Shown here: piece after piece, positions 1-13,100 of the stretch
Position numbering within the stretch: the first letter of the stretch is position 1
How the letters are laid out: each line of letters begins with the position of its first letter
Assembly (NCBI GenBank): GCA_903813345.2
Contig: CAIIXF020000001.1
Location: 2,106,001 to 2,170,000, forward strand
Length of the DNA: 64,000 nt
Origin: Owenia fusiformis
Lineage: Eukaryota > Annelida > Polychaeta > Sabellida > Oweniidae
Reading direction: 5' to 3'
Program-made: the position numbers and the translations under genes
The notes under the pieces: generated by a model
Databases searched by the model: none
What the model was told of the DNA's origin: nothing
What the model saw: the letters and a program-made list of their open reading frames with translations, nothing else

Positions 1-1619
1 TTATCTGAAGGAAAATTTCGAGTCAAGTGGCGCACTAATTTTGCCTTGATTTTTGTGAATTTCAATTTGTGTCGGCAGAGAGAGGGGGTAGTGTCACAAT
101 TGACCAATTATTTCAAAAAGTAGATGGTTGGCCCCTATTGAGTTTTTTGTCAAGATGTAGCTTAGACATAGCTTTAAAACCTCAGATAGGCCAGTGAGGC
201 CACATAAATCCATAACTCGAGATAAAAAGTCAGGCGTTTGCCCTTTTGCCCATTGACTAGTATGGTGACGTGAATTAGGGCAGTTTGGCCTATTAGTCAC
301 ATGTGAGAGTGACCAAAATTTTTTAAAACTACTCAGAATCGCCCAGAATTGAAGTTTATTAGTACGAAACATATTCTGGACGTAGGCAAAAAGGGGAATT
401 TTCATGAACAAATTTAAAGTTTTTGCTGAATCAGCAGTTTTCGCTTTTTACCCCAAAAACCACTGATTTTGACGATATTTGGCCATAATTTCGTCCTTAA
501 TGACCCCAAGATGTCATATGTTGTCGTAAATGGGGAAGCCAATGAGTTGCTGTTCATAATAAAGATTGGATTTTCCATCTTTTGGTTTCTAGTAAAAAAT
601 GAAGGAACATATCAGGGGTACAGTCAGAGATTGGTCAGTTAAGTGTCAATTTTTGATGTATTTGTCCACTCTGAATGACCAAATTCGAGCTAAAACTATC
701 TCAAAAGTCCCAATTCTCTAGGCCAGAGTCAAATCTGATCAAATTTGCCATCATTTTTCAAATCAGGAGGTTGTTGAATGAAATAAAATATCAAAAAAAT
801 GATAATTTTCGTAAAATTTTGCCTAAGTTGGCCAAATTTGCCCAATTTTCTGGTTCATGGTTCAGTGATTTTGGCTAAAAATCGCAATATGCAATGAAAT
901 ACTCAATTTCTTGACACGACATTGTAAAATGTCACCATCAGGCAGTAGATTTCATGATGTAAATGAAAAACTAGTCAAATTTAAAGGAAAACCATTGGGT
1001 TCTTGGAAAAATGACCCCAGGGGTAATAAAGTAGCCATATTTTTCATAATTGCTGTCAGAATATTCTTAAACTGCACAAAACAACTTGAAAAACTCTAGT
1101 AAATTGAAAAAAACGCAATTTCAAGCCAGAAATCATCCAACCATGTTGCTATTAGGCCCAAATGCCCTAATACGTCACTTCCGCTGAATAGAAAAAAGTA
1201 GTATTCAAAAATAAATGTAGTCCCAACACAATTGTGATCATGACGAGTCAGTAAGCTAGTATGTAGGCACAGTTGTCATCTTTTTGCAATGACAACATGC
1301 CATTTCTTCTGAAAATGCGTTTATTTGGGTTATCTGAAGGAAAATTTCGAGTCAAGTGGCGCACTAATTTTGCCTTGATTTTTGTGAATTTCAATTTGTG
1401 TCGGCAGAGAGAGGGGGTAGTGTCACAATTGACCAATTATTTCAAAAAGTAGATGGTTGGCCCCTATTGAGTTTTTTGTCAAGATGTAGCTTAGACATAG
1501 CTTTAAAACCTCAGATAGGCCAGTGAGGCCACATAAATCCATAACTCGAGATAAAAAGTCAGGCGTTTGCCCTTTTGCCCATTGACTAGTATGGTGACGT
1601 GAATTAGGGCAGTTTGGCC
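1..1619. repeat. Dimeric non-coding repeat, copy 1 (direct repeats 1-290 and 1330-1619)
   Basis: Positions 1-290 recur almost unchanged at 1330-1619, a period of 1329. The middle (291-1329) has no credible ORF. Right after the second copy lies AAGGGGAGGGACAATTTCTG, whose reverse complement borders the similarly built repeat at 25335-26968. The layout resembles a solo non-autonomous element with terminal direct repeats, but no primer-binding site or LTR ends are evident, so the class is open. The first copy may extend left of the window. Confidence 0.8.
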
Positions 1620-4010
1620 AAAGGGGAGGGACAATTTCTGTAGTCTCTAAACCAAAGCGGGTTTGCTATTGGCTCACGCATGCGCAGACTGTATTTTTCT
1701 GAACTTCAATTTCTGACAGCGTGAAACGGTTAGTTTACTACATTTATATGTATTTGGTCACTTTGATGATACTTTATTCGTGACATTTGTAATCGTCCAT
1801 TATATTTCTTATATATTTCAGTGTGATTTTTTTGGGTATTGCAGTTTCTATGCAGAGATCGTGAAATTTTCCTATTATCGCCCGAAAAATAATATTTTTA
1901 GAATAGAATTAGCCTAATAGAAATCTATTTCAATTGAATTATTTGTACATTCCATTTAAAAACGGTACGGCATGGATGCAAAATTATAGGGGAACGGTAT
2001 GTGACCGGAAAAATGCTGGGGGCGGGATGGTGCATAGTGTGAAAAATTCTAGGGGGGGGGGGTAATCGGGTTGTCTCAGAAAAAAATCTGGGGTAGTGTT
2101 GACTATTGGAAGGGTGTATTACATATAAACATTCCTGTTGCGTGACCATTGCATTTATATGCCTTGTACTAGGGGGTGGGGGGGGGTGTCTTATGTATAA
2201 AAATTTCTTGGAGGGTCACATGTTGACCATAACATCCTAGGGTGTTTCACTTTTTGACTTTCTTTCCCGATCAACATGGAGTTTTTCCCAGTTGATCTCC
2301 TGGTAAAGAAAAGCAAGCACAAAAAGTTTCAGTCAAATCTGTTGACATTAGACCTTACCACATTTTCTGATGCCCATTTATCATAATGTTACAATAGTCT
2401 GCAAATTGCAGAAAATGTCATTTTCATCATAATGACGGGGGAGGGGTGTCTTTCGAGTCTGACCCTTGAGTATATTTTTTGAGCCTTACATTTATTTTCT
2501 TTTTCTCTCAAGTTCACAAAAATTGTGGCTGTGTTCACTTTGCTTGTTGAGTCAATTCAGGTAGAGATTACTGGATTAGGTTTACTCGAATATCTATTTT
2601 ATACAATTGCAGAACAGTATTAGAATAAAACACAGGGATTCATGTTTAGCATAAGGTAACAAAGGACGGACATGGTATTTCAGTATAATTTGACTTTCTA
2701 TTCTATTTATTCCTATTTGAGTCTCATTCTAAAGTGATTCGCCACTTCACAATGACTGAAGAGCTTCATACTCAAAGGTCTTTGAAATGCTGGTTGTTTA
2801 TTGCAGCCATTGCTAGTGTTGTTGCGATTAATCGATATAGCATTATGTACATCACGAAGTTGAAGAAGTATTACATATTTGTTGCTTTCATAGTTCTAGT
2901 GCATTTGTGTTTTGAATTTTAGTAGATTTTTTCTTAAACTTTCGCTCAATGTACATTGTGATATTCATCGATCTTAACTTCTGAAAAATTGCATATATTT
3001 CGATGCACAATTATGGCTCATCATTACAACACTAGAACTTTCTTCTATTTAACCAATAGGATAACATAAAATATATAAATATTTGAGAGGTAAAATTGTT
3101 TATTGTATGTATGTATAGGTTTATTGCCCTAATATAATTTAATTAGGAGATACATATTATTTATATGCAATTACAACAAATATAATAAAATTAACATATG
3201 GACAGACAACCTATTTACAAGATGTTTGTATATACAGTAGAACCTGCTAAGTGGAACATCTCCATAAGTGGAACACCTTGCAAGTGGAACACTTTTTCAA
3301 AGTCCCGTTTTAAAAATCCATTGACTAAATGTTAATTGAACCTCTGTAAGTGGAACACCTCCAAACTTGAACAGTGAACACCCATTATTAAAAAATTAAC
3401 CTGCTCAGTTGAACAGTCAATTTCCATAAATTTCAATATTGATACTTATGTAAACAGAATTAACCTCCTATAGTGATATCTGGGTATGAAAACAGGTAAT
3501 AACGTGATAATTGGCAAATTAGGTTTTTTAATGGATTACCATTCAACAAATTGGATTAACCTCCTGTAGAGGTCAACGCATAATGCAACCGCTAATTAAT
3601 TTGATAATCAGCAAATTAGGATTTCATAAGATCATCCTTCAGAAAATTGGATTAACCTCCTGTAGAGATGGACATGTGATGCTACCACTAATTTATACCC
3701 CTTGCTGTTTGTTTCAAACTTGATAAGTAAGATTAAGAATGTCAGTTAAAAAACAATTGTTACATTGATTTTCTACATTCCACAGGTAGAATATGCGATA
3801 AACACATATCTCTTTATAAGCATTTGTAAACGGAAGCTTTAGTATGCTCCAAAGAAATGTCAGGCTTAAAAAATCTATGTACAGATCGACAACATATTAT
3901 TTTATCATATAAAGCACAGCTAATTGTTCATGTTGATTATATACAACACACAATACAGTAAAACATAAGTAAGAGAACAATAGTCCCATGTGAATGTAAA
4001 ATTACATTGA
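1620..4010. other. Gene-free stretch left of the MULE gene
   Basis: It holds the end motif of the dimeric repeat (1620-1655), G-runs near 2052-2062 and 2170-2187, a short match (about 2241-2262) to the terminus of the 17.5-kb palindrome (AGGGTGTTTCAC), and a GTGGAAC-rich repeat at 3232-3375. An in-frame stretch at 2734-2922 has no splice or family support. The 3' untranslated region of the minus-strand gene should lie just left of 4011; no clear polyadenylation signal was found there. Confidence 0.6.
3232..3375. repeat. GTGGAAC-rich interspersed repeat
   Basis: It starts CAGTAGAACCTGCTAAGTGG and repeats the phrase 'GTGGAACACC' at irregular spacing. The same phrase set recurs at 35228-35310, and a related one (GTGAACACC) at 33727-34080. 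CAGT-A-starting ends of this kind are typical of pogo/Tigger-type non-autonomous elements. Confidence 0.55.
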
Positions 4011-4101
4011 TCACATGTTATCATCATTGTCAGTGTCATCATCACTGTCTGCCACTTGAAGTTTGGTCTTCAACCGTTTGGCACCATCATCATCTGGTCT
4101 T
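4011..4101 (-). CDS. MULE-SWIM gene terminal exon
   Basis: 91 bp: acceptor GCTTGTAG, then RPDDDGAKRLKTKLQVADSD and an Asp/Asn-rich end, stop TGA at 4011-4013. The phase fits the previous exon exactly. Confidence 0.65.
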
Positions 4102-7100
4102 CTACAAGCATTAAATATCAAATGCAGTAACAACATGAACAATGATGTCTGCTATTTATCAAAACATGTTTTTTCAGCTGGATTTGTTACTCCTGGTGTT
4201 GCTGTGTTCGATACAAATAAAAATACGTCCAGTAAAAGAAAATACATATTTTATATCAGCCCAGAACAAGAATCTACTTGCAACTATTCATGTTATCAAT
4301 TTACTAGGGGTCATTGTTAAGGAAACATACTTACACAAAAGTCTGAGGAGCCTTTTTTCTTCCAAGTTGTTGTTTTGTTTTTGTAAATGATGGTCGCCAT
4401 TGTCTTTGGTTCCTTTGATTAGGGGCAATTTTCTGTGTTTTTATCAAAGGATCTACCTGCAAATAATGATTCATAATAAAATGGTTATTGTATACAATAT
4501 GTCTACTGCTATGTTCATATGTCACATTTTGGTTCACTTTTTTCTTACAATTGTTTCATCCTTTATAATATAACTGAATTAATTGTTGGTCTTGTGATAA
4601 AAATTACTTGTAAACTTCATGGTTGGATAATCTTACCTCATGAACTCTATCATTAACATCATTAGCACACATTGACATGATCCCCGTTATACGGGCTTTC
4701 GCCATTGACAATAAGTGAATCGGCATTTCATCCACTATTTGTTGGAGTTTTAACAAATCTTCTTTGAGAGCTTTCCTGAGAATTTTACCTATAATGAGAT
4801 GTGAAACTATTTAAGCCCTGGATTCAATGCATAATGTGTGCATAATCATTCATCTTGAAGGTGTTTTCAAAACTGTGTGACCATGCAGCCAAAATGCAAA
4901 GTTTAGGAAACAATGGCAGAGTGGAATGAATAAGCCATAGTGCATCAAGTCTTGAGTGTCTTTTGCAGTATTTTCGGACAACAAAAATGCAGTAGTTTTA
5001 TAGTAGATTTTGAAAAAAAATGGTAGTTTTTGGCAGATTTTTAAAAAAATGGTACTTTTTCAGAAGTTTTTGAAAAATGTGGTAGTTTTGGGTAGATTTT
5101 GAAAAATCTGGTAGTTTTGTGGTCGATTTTTGAAATTTAGTTTTGCGTAAGATTTTGTAAAATGCAGTAGTATGTAACTGCTCAGTTGTTTCTAGATTTT
5201 CAATTTTGTCTAAATTGTATAAATGAGAGTTTTGCACCGATTTGAGAAAAATTCTGAAGAGATCACTGCACACTGGTAGCATTAACGAGGCGTATAGCCT
5301 TTTTTTGTGAAGCCACTCAGTTAAATTATGATTTCTCTGGAACCTGATGTCCAATTAAGATCATTCAAGTATCTATGTGTACCTGACACGTTTGGGCGTC
5401 CAGGAATAACAACTTCTACCCCAAAGTTTCCTAGCGAAATTGACGTAATTCTTGACTTAAATCAGGAAGACAAAATTTGAGATTCACAAACAAAACTGCT
5501 TGGGTAGACATTGTCATTACCGGATGCCCAAACGTGTCAGGAACTCATAGATACTCGAATGATGTTGATTTAACATCAGGGTGCAGAGAAATCGTAATTT
5601 TACTGAGTAGCTTCACAAAAAAATAAGCAGCACTTTAGCCCACCTTAACATTTGTCTCATATATGTCATACAATTAATATTTGAAATGCAACTTTTATTA
5701 TGTCCCCACCACATAGTGTGGGGCCATATTGTCGGCCTAGGCGCGTCCGTCCGTCCATCCGTCCGTCTGTCTGTCTGTCTGTCTGTCTGCGATATAACTT
5801 TTGTGTATATATTCTTCAATATTTTTCTGAAAATCAGATTTGATTTTTCTAAATTTGATCATCACCTTTTTCATTTTGCAGATCCATTTTTGGAGTGAAT
5901 GTGTCTGGGGAATCTTCTGTACTGACGTGCCTGGGCTTGAGGAGCCGAAACACCTTGTGAATATGCTTACAAAGTTTTTCTTGGTTTGGACATGAGCATG
6001 TCATTATATGGTGACAGAGGCCCGGACAATCCTCACATCTAACACAGGGTTTGACACAATTGCCTGAGATGTGCGTTACTTTGTACAGGTTCTTTCCTTT
6101 CACCTCCCAGCTTGATCCATCGAGTGCCTGGAATACATTTTTTGTGTTTTATTGGATAAAAGAATAAAGGTTTGTATCTACTCTCGTACTGATACAACAT
6201 GTAGAAAATTAGTTTAACAAAAAACAGGTAAATAAATTGTATTTGAGTACATGTTATTTATAACTATCAATCTACATTCTAGTAGTTGCCAAGGGACACA
6301 GCAGCCATCACATGGCAACTCCTCCATGACCTTGACCCACAAACCTTGAGAATGACCTTGACCTTTGTAATGACAGACTGATAGATTAAAATTAGACGGT
6401 TGACTTTTAGGACTCACTTTCACATTTTCATCTGCAATTGCCATTCCCTTAATGTGTGAACTTTGGACGATCCGAACATTTTTCTTCCCATATAGCTGGT
6501 TTCTGACATCCTGAAACCAGAATGTGAATATTTACACTGTTCCACAGTTGGATTACTCAACTGCAATTAGCTTCATTCAAGATGATTGCCAAAAATCTTT
6601 CGTTTTCGATAAATCTTCAATTTCAACTAAACTATACTATACTCAAATTGAAGGAATTTCAGAGTAGATCACAACTATGGCATTGTTTTTCTGATTTCCT
6701 CCTCTGAAAATTCAAAATGTCTGACTAGAGCAGAAATTCGCCATTACTTAGAGTTATCTTAAAAGTTTGGTTACATGATAATACAATGATTTTAAATATT
6801 TATTGAAGGTAAGAGTAGATGGTAAATATTACATTGTGACTGTACAGATTGATGATTTATATAGTGTTTGTTGGGATTTGCTACTCTGTGGAGTTGCCAT
6901 TTTCTAGTTTAATAATCACACTTGCTATGTAGACATTTGAATAGTCAATTGTAAATCTCCATTCAGTTAAAGTCATCAATGGTGATTATCATGTTAGCAT
7001 CATCATCAACTTCAGTTAGAGTCATTCTAAGTGAAATCGTTTTCTTTAAAAATCTCCAATATCGCGGGTGTTTGAGCCACCATCTTTGGTTCTTTACAAT

Positions 7101-10100
7101 CTGAGCTTTATCATGTATTTGTATGGCAAAACTTTTGGGATCCAGATTCAGCTTGGTTTAGCTATATTCAGAGGTTTATCGAAAACGAAAGAATTTCGAC
7201 AACCACCTTGAATGAAGCTAACTGCAGTTAGAGTCATCCAGCTGTGGAACAGTGATTTAAGAAATTACAAAGTGTGTTGTTATTGTTATTTCAGTTGACA
7301 TCTTATTGACTCCAAACTGGAAAGGCAGATGGAAGATTCTGAGATTTCAAGTTCATTTTAACATGCGTATGTGTCCTATTAACTTTTAAAATGTTTTTAA
7401 ATAAAGTCAAAGTACCCAGTAACCGTTCTGATAGACTTCTGAAATTATGAAACACCTTAGTACCCATAGTACTATTGTTATTAGTCCAGTTTTGATTTTT
7501 TTATCTCACCTGTAGATATCGATCTTTTTCATATCTTAGTAGAACATTAAGAAGGTGGTCTACCCTTCTATTAAACTTCTTGTTTAGATAAAATGACTTT
7601 AGTATGTTGTGAAAGCTGTAAAATAAAGTATTGAAAGATATCAAGCAATGTATGATCTAACCAATGGATTCAAAAATTAATTTAGTAAACTCAATCATTC
7701 CATTAGTTAACTTTATTGTTTGCATGCTAGTATTGTTTACTTGGTCCTTACCTCTCAACATACATGTTGGTATCAGTGTTACCATGATCAAAATTGCGAT
7801 AAGCCATTGCCCACTCATCTACAATATATGATTGTATTTTAAATATAGATAGAACTGTAGAATAGTAATTTGTAAAGTTTTATGCCAGTACAATGGTCAT
7901 ACTTATAAATTTTGGCTGGTTACTTAGGATGAGAATAAATATTATGGTATTTGTTACCCCCTGGAATAGCATTATCAATTTTAGACAATAATTTGATTAC
8001 CTTTCCTCTTTAGGTAATGGGCCTTGAAGTAATCTACAAACTTCCTTTGTCTTGGAGAAAAATACGTTAGAAACCCTTGAGTTAGCTGTTGAAACTTCTC
8101 CACCGATTTTGCATCCATTATAAGCATAAGGCTTTGGTATATTTCAACTTGGTCAGTAGGATTTTTTACAAGTAAGTTGATGTGCCTCTTCCATGCTCTA
8201 CATATTTGCAAATATATTAATCAATAACACAAATAATAAATCAATTATTGTATAAGTGGTATTTAATCCAAGTGGTTAATATGCCGAATGGTTGACTAAT
8301 GTCATTTTCCAAATTCTAATTTTCTTATGACAAGAAACTTCCTATTGGATAACACGATGAAGATAATATTTCCGACATTTCATTTTGAGAACCTCGCAAG
8401 AATTAGGCAATAGGCAAATCAAATGATTAAGTAAAATTACCACTTGTACAGTATTGTCACACGATTGAAGCTCATAGGGATATAGAGATTAAAGTCATCC
8501 ATTTGTCTGTCCATCCTTTCAGACATGAATAGTTTATTCTGTGGGATTTGCTATCCTGTAGAGTTTTCTAGTTATGAATATTATTGTAAAGTTTCACTCG
8601 ATAATTTGTGATTTAGTTATATTTACCTGTTAATGTGCCATTTACAGAGAAGGTGCTTCACAGAAGGGCCATAAACTGCTTTAACAGCATTCCATCCAGC
8701 ATTGTCTGTTAAAATATGAGTTTGTTACAACTACATGCTCTAGTATATAAGCTTAATATCGAAGCACAATATCAAGCTTAATATCAAAGCACAATCATTT
8801 ACTTTAGTCTAAAAAAAACTAAAATAGATCTACGCATGGATCCAATCAAGTTGTATACATGTCCGTCCATCCAGTCAATTAAGGGTCAAATTATACATTA
8901 TATTTTGATTTAGAGAAGAACAATAATTTTTTGCAGAAAGTCCATCATACCATCATCAGTCATTACACACTTTAATTTGACATCTGGGTTCCTGTCCTGA
9001 AGAGAATGCAGAAATGCTTGGATCGTTTTCTGGTCCTCACTGTCAGCAAGCAGGAATGCTACTGGATATCCTGGAAAACAGGTATAACAATTTTATAAGT
9101 GTTATTATCATACTTATATTTTAGGTATGATATTGTTCACACATTGTGCCTAATGTTATTTTCATGTTCAAAATATAAGATATCTATTACCAATGGTCGA
9201 AAGGTTATAACATTGATGCATGAGAGTGATATTTTATATCATTTGTAAGTGTTGTACAGGGGAATGTCTTCAATGTGGGCTCAATAGATTATTTAATATT
9301 ATGGTAATTATGGAAGAAATAGATGCTTTTTAGTGAGGAGTATCAAACATCAGTAAGAAATCTGGAAATTACCTTTTCCAAATTTGTCTTGAACAACTAA
9401 AGTTATGAGTTTGAATCTGTATTCGTTCGTGTTGTGGGTGCTGTCTATACAAAGAATCTTCTCTGCATATTCTTTGAAAACAAGAGATTGTTGTTCAGTC
9501 TGTACACCCAAAATGAAGCTGGACTCATTAAAGTGGAGATCAGAAAATGTCATTGGTTTTCCTTGGGGTTTAAATAATAGGACAGGATTAAATTTCTCTT
9601 GTTCCAATTCAGAAACTAAAATACATGTTGACTGATGATCATCGGGATGTCTCCTCTCTTGATTAATAACGCAATCCTTGAGACTGTTAATGTTCTTCTT
9701 TGTAATTAAGTGTTCTTGTCTGATTTGTTGAGTACCACTTCTCTCTTCTCTATTTCCGACGTCATTCTGTATGTCTGAAAAAATATTTGTTTCGAAAATA
9801 TGTTTCTTTCACGACATTTATTCAGGGCAAGAAAATGTTGGTCAACAAATATGGCGAATTTAAAAACTGAGATATAAAAAACACAGACATGAAGTAACAC
9901 CTGCAAATCTGGCATAAAATTTGGACCAGCCAATAGGCTTTTGATTGATAGGTATATTTAAACCTGCACATCGCTCTAAAACTCAATATGGCAAATGCAT
10001 GTATTACTGTATTACTTGTACTTAGCTTAAAGCACATTCATTTAGTTCAAAAAACTGAAATAGATCTATGCATGGATCCGACCAGGGCCGTTCTTGTCAT

Positions 10101-13100
10101 AATTATCATGAGTTATTGTACAGGGGATTTGCTCCATTTGTTCACCATTGGATAATCTTTCTTTAAAGCTCAAAATCTTAAAGTTGACTCCGGAACAACC
10201 CAGGATTGCTTTCTCGAGCGATGTGTAGGTTTAATGTACTCTCTCATATTGCTTTTACCTTCTAAAATCCTATCAGCTTCTACACCTTCCACCAGCTTTT
10301 TCTTAATAATATTACGAATGTCTTGAGGTATTGGGTGATATTGGGCATCGGAGATGTTGATTTCATGGCTATGGGTTTTAATGAATTTCACAGTTACAGT
10401 GTTATCATTATTGCTTTCCCTAACACTCATACTAGATAGACAGTTGATATTTAATCTGCAGGACCCTTTATTTCTTCTCTTGTTCGTTTTATGCTTAGCT
10501 TCTCCATTTTTCCTATGAGGTCCAGTTGCAAGACCATCTCGATTGCATCTGTAGTATGTGAATATAGCTGAAATTAACATTTAGAAGTATACTCCATCAT
10601 ATCATTGACACTTCTGATATAGCATACATATGTCTGGCATGTATAGTCTACAATGATCTCATAATATCATACCTCAATTTTCTGTATGGGAACCTCAAGG
10701 TTTCATTCCTAAAAGTTCTGTATGAGAACCTCAAGGTATCATACCTCAATGATCTGTATAACATCATGGTATCATACCGCAATGTTCTGTATGAGAACCT
10801 CATGGTATCATGCCTCAATGTTCTGTTTGAGAACCTCATGGTATCATACCTCAATGTTCTCTATGATAACATCATGCTATCATACCTCAATTTTCTCTAT
10901 GATAACCTCATGGTATCATACCTCCATGTTCTCTATGATTGCCTCATGGTATCACATGTCAGTGTTCTCTATGATAACCTAGTGGTATCATACCTCAATG
11001 TTCTGTATGAGAACCTCATGGTATCATACCTCCATGTTTTTGATGATAACTTCATGGTATCATACCTCAATGTTCTGTATGATAACCTCATGGTATCATA
11101 CCTCAAAGTTCTGTTTGAGAACCTCATGGTATCATACCACAATGTTCTGTTTGAGAACCTCATGGTATCATACCTCAATGTTCTGTATGAGAACCTCATG
11201 GTATCATACCGCAATGTTCTCTATGATTGCCTCATGGTATCACATGTCAGTGTTCTCTATGATAACCTTGTGGTATCATACCTCAATGTTCTGTATGATA
11301 ACCTCATGGTATCATACCTCAAAGTTCTGTATGAGAACCTCATGGCATCATACCTCAATGTTCTGTTTGAGAACCTCATGGTATCATACCTTAGTGTTCT
11401 CTATGAGAACCTCATGGTATCATACCTCAATGTTCTGTATGAGAACCTCATGGTATCATACCTCCATGTTTTTGATGATAACTTCATGGTATCATACCTC
11501 AATGTTCTGTATGATAACCTCATGGTATCATACCTCAAAGTTCTGTTTGAGAACCTCATGGTATCATACCACAATGTTCTGTTTGAGAACCTCATGGTAT
11601 CATACCTCAATGTTCTGTATGAGAACCTCATGGTATCATACCGCAATGTTCTCTATGATAACCTCATGGTATCATACCTGAAAGTTCTGTTTGAGAACCT
11701 CATGGTATCATACCTCAATGTTCTGTTTGAGAACCTCATGGTATCATACCTCAATGTTCTGTATGATAACCTCATGGTATCATACCTCAATGTTCTGTTT
11801 GAGAACCTCATGGTATCATACCTCAAAGTTCTGTTTGAGAACCTCATGGTATCATACCTCAATGTTCTGTTTGAGAACCTCATGGTATCATACCTCAATG
11901 TTCTGTATGAGAACCTCATGGTATCATACCTCAAAGTTCTCTATGATAACCTCATGGTATCATACCTCAATTTTCTCTATGATAACCTCATGGTATCATA
12001 CCTCAATGTTCTCTATGATAACCTCATGGTATCATACCTCAATGTTCTGTATGAGAACCTCATGGTACCATACCTCCATGTTCTCTATGATTGCCTCATG
12101 GTATCACATGTCAGTGTTCTCTATGATAACCTTGTGGTATCATACCTCAATGTTCTGTATGATAACCTCATGGTATCATACCTCAAAGTTCTGTTTGAGA
12201 ACCTCATGGTATCATACCTCAATGTTCTGTTTGAGAACCTCATGGTATCATACCTCCATGTTTTTGATGATAACTTCATGGTATCATACCTCAATGTTCT
12301 GTATGATAACCTCATGGTATCATACCTCAAAGTTCTGTTTGAGAACCTCATGGTATCATACCTCAATGTTCTGTTTGAGAACCTCATGGTATCATACCTC
12401 AATGTTCTGTATGAGAACCTCATGGTATCATACCTCAAAGTTCTCTATGATAACCTCATGGTATCATACCTCAATTTTCTCTATGATAACCTCATGGTAT
12501 CATACCTCAATGTTCTCTATGATAACCTCATGGTATCATACCTCAATGTTCTGTATGAGAACCTCATGGTACCATACCTCCATGTTCTCTATGATTGCCT
12601 CATGGTATCACATGCCAGTGTTCTCTATGATAACCTTGTGGTATCATACCTCAATGTTCTGTATGATAACCTCATGGTATCATACCTCAAAGTTCTGTTT
12701 GAGAACCTCATGGTATCATACCTCAATGTTCTGTTTGAGAACCTCATGGTATCATACCTCCATGTTTTTGATGATAACTTCATGGTATCATACCTCAATG
12801 TTCTGTATGATAACCTCATGGTATCATACCTCAAAGTTCTGTTTGAGAACCTCATGGTATCATACCTCAATGTTCTGTTTGAGAACCTCATGGTATCATA
12901 CCTCAATGTTCTGTATGAGAACCTCATGGTATCATACCTCCATGTTCTCTATGATTGCCTCATGGTATCACATGTCAGTGTTCTCTATGATAACCTTGTG
13001 GTATCATACCTCAATGTTCTGTATGATAACCTCATGGTATCATACCTCAAAGTTCTGTATGAGAACCTCATGGCATCATACCTCAATGTTCTGTTTGAGA

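Noticed and set aside
1-1619. LTR retrotransposon with ~290-bp LTRs
   Set aside because: No TG...CA ends, primer-binding site, polypurine tract or coding remnants could be identified; recorded as a dimeric repeat of unknown class instead.
2734-2922. 62-codon plus-strand ORF with a hydrophobic segment
   Set aside because: No splice context, no family, and AT-rich sequence where such ORFs are expected by chance.
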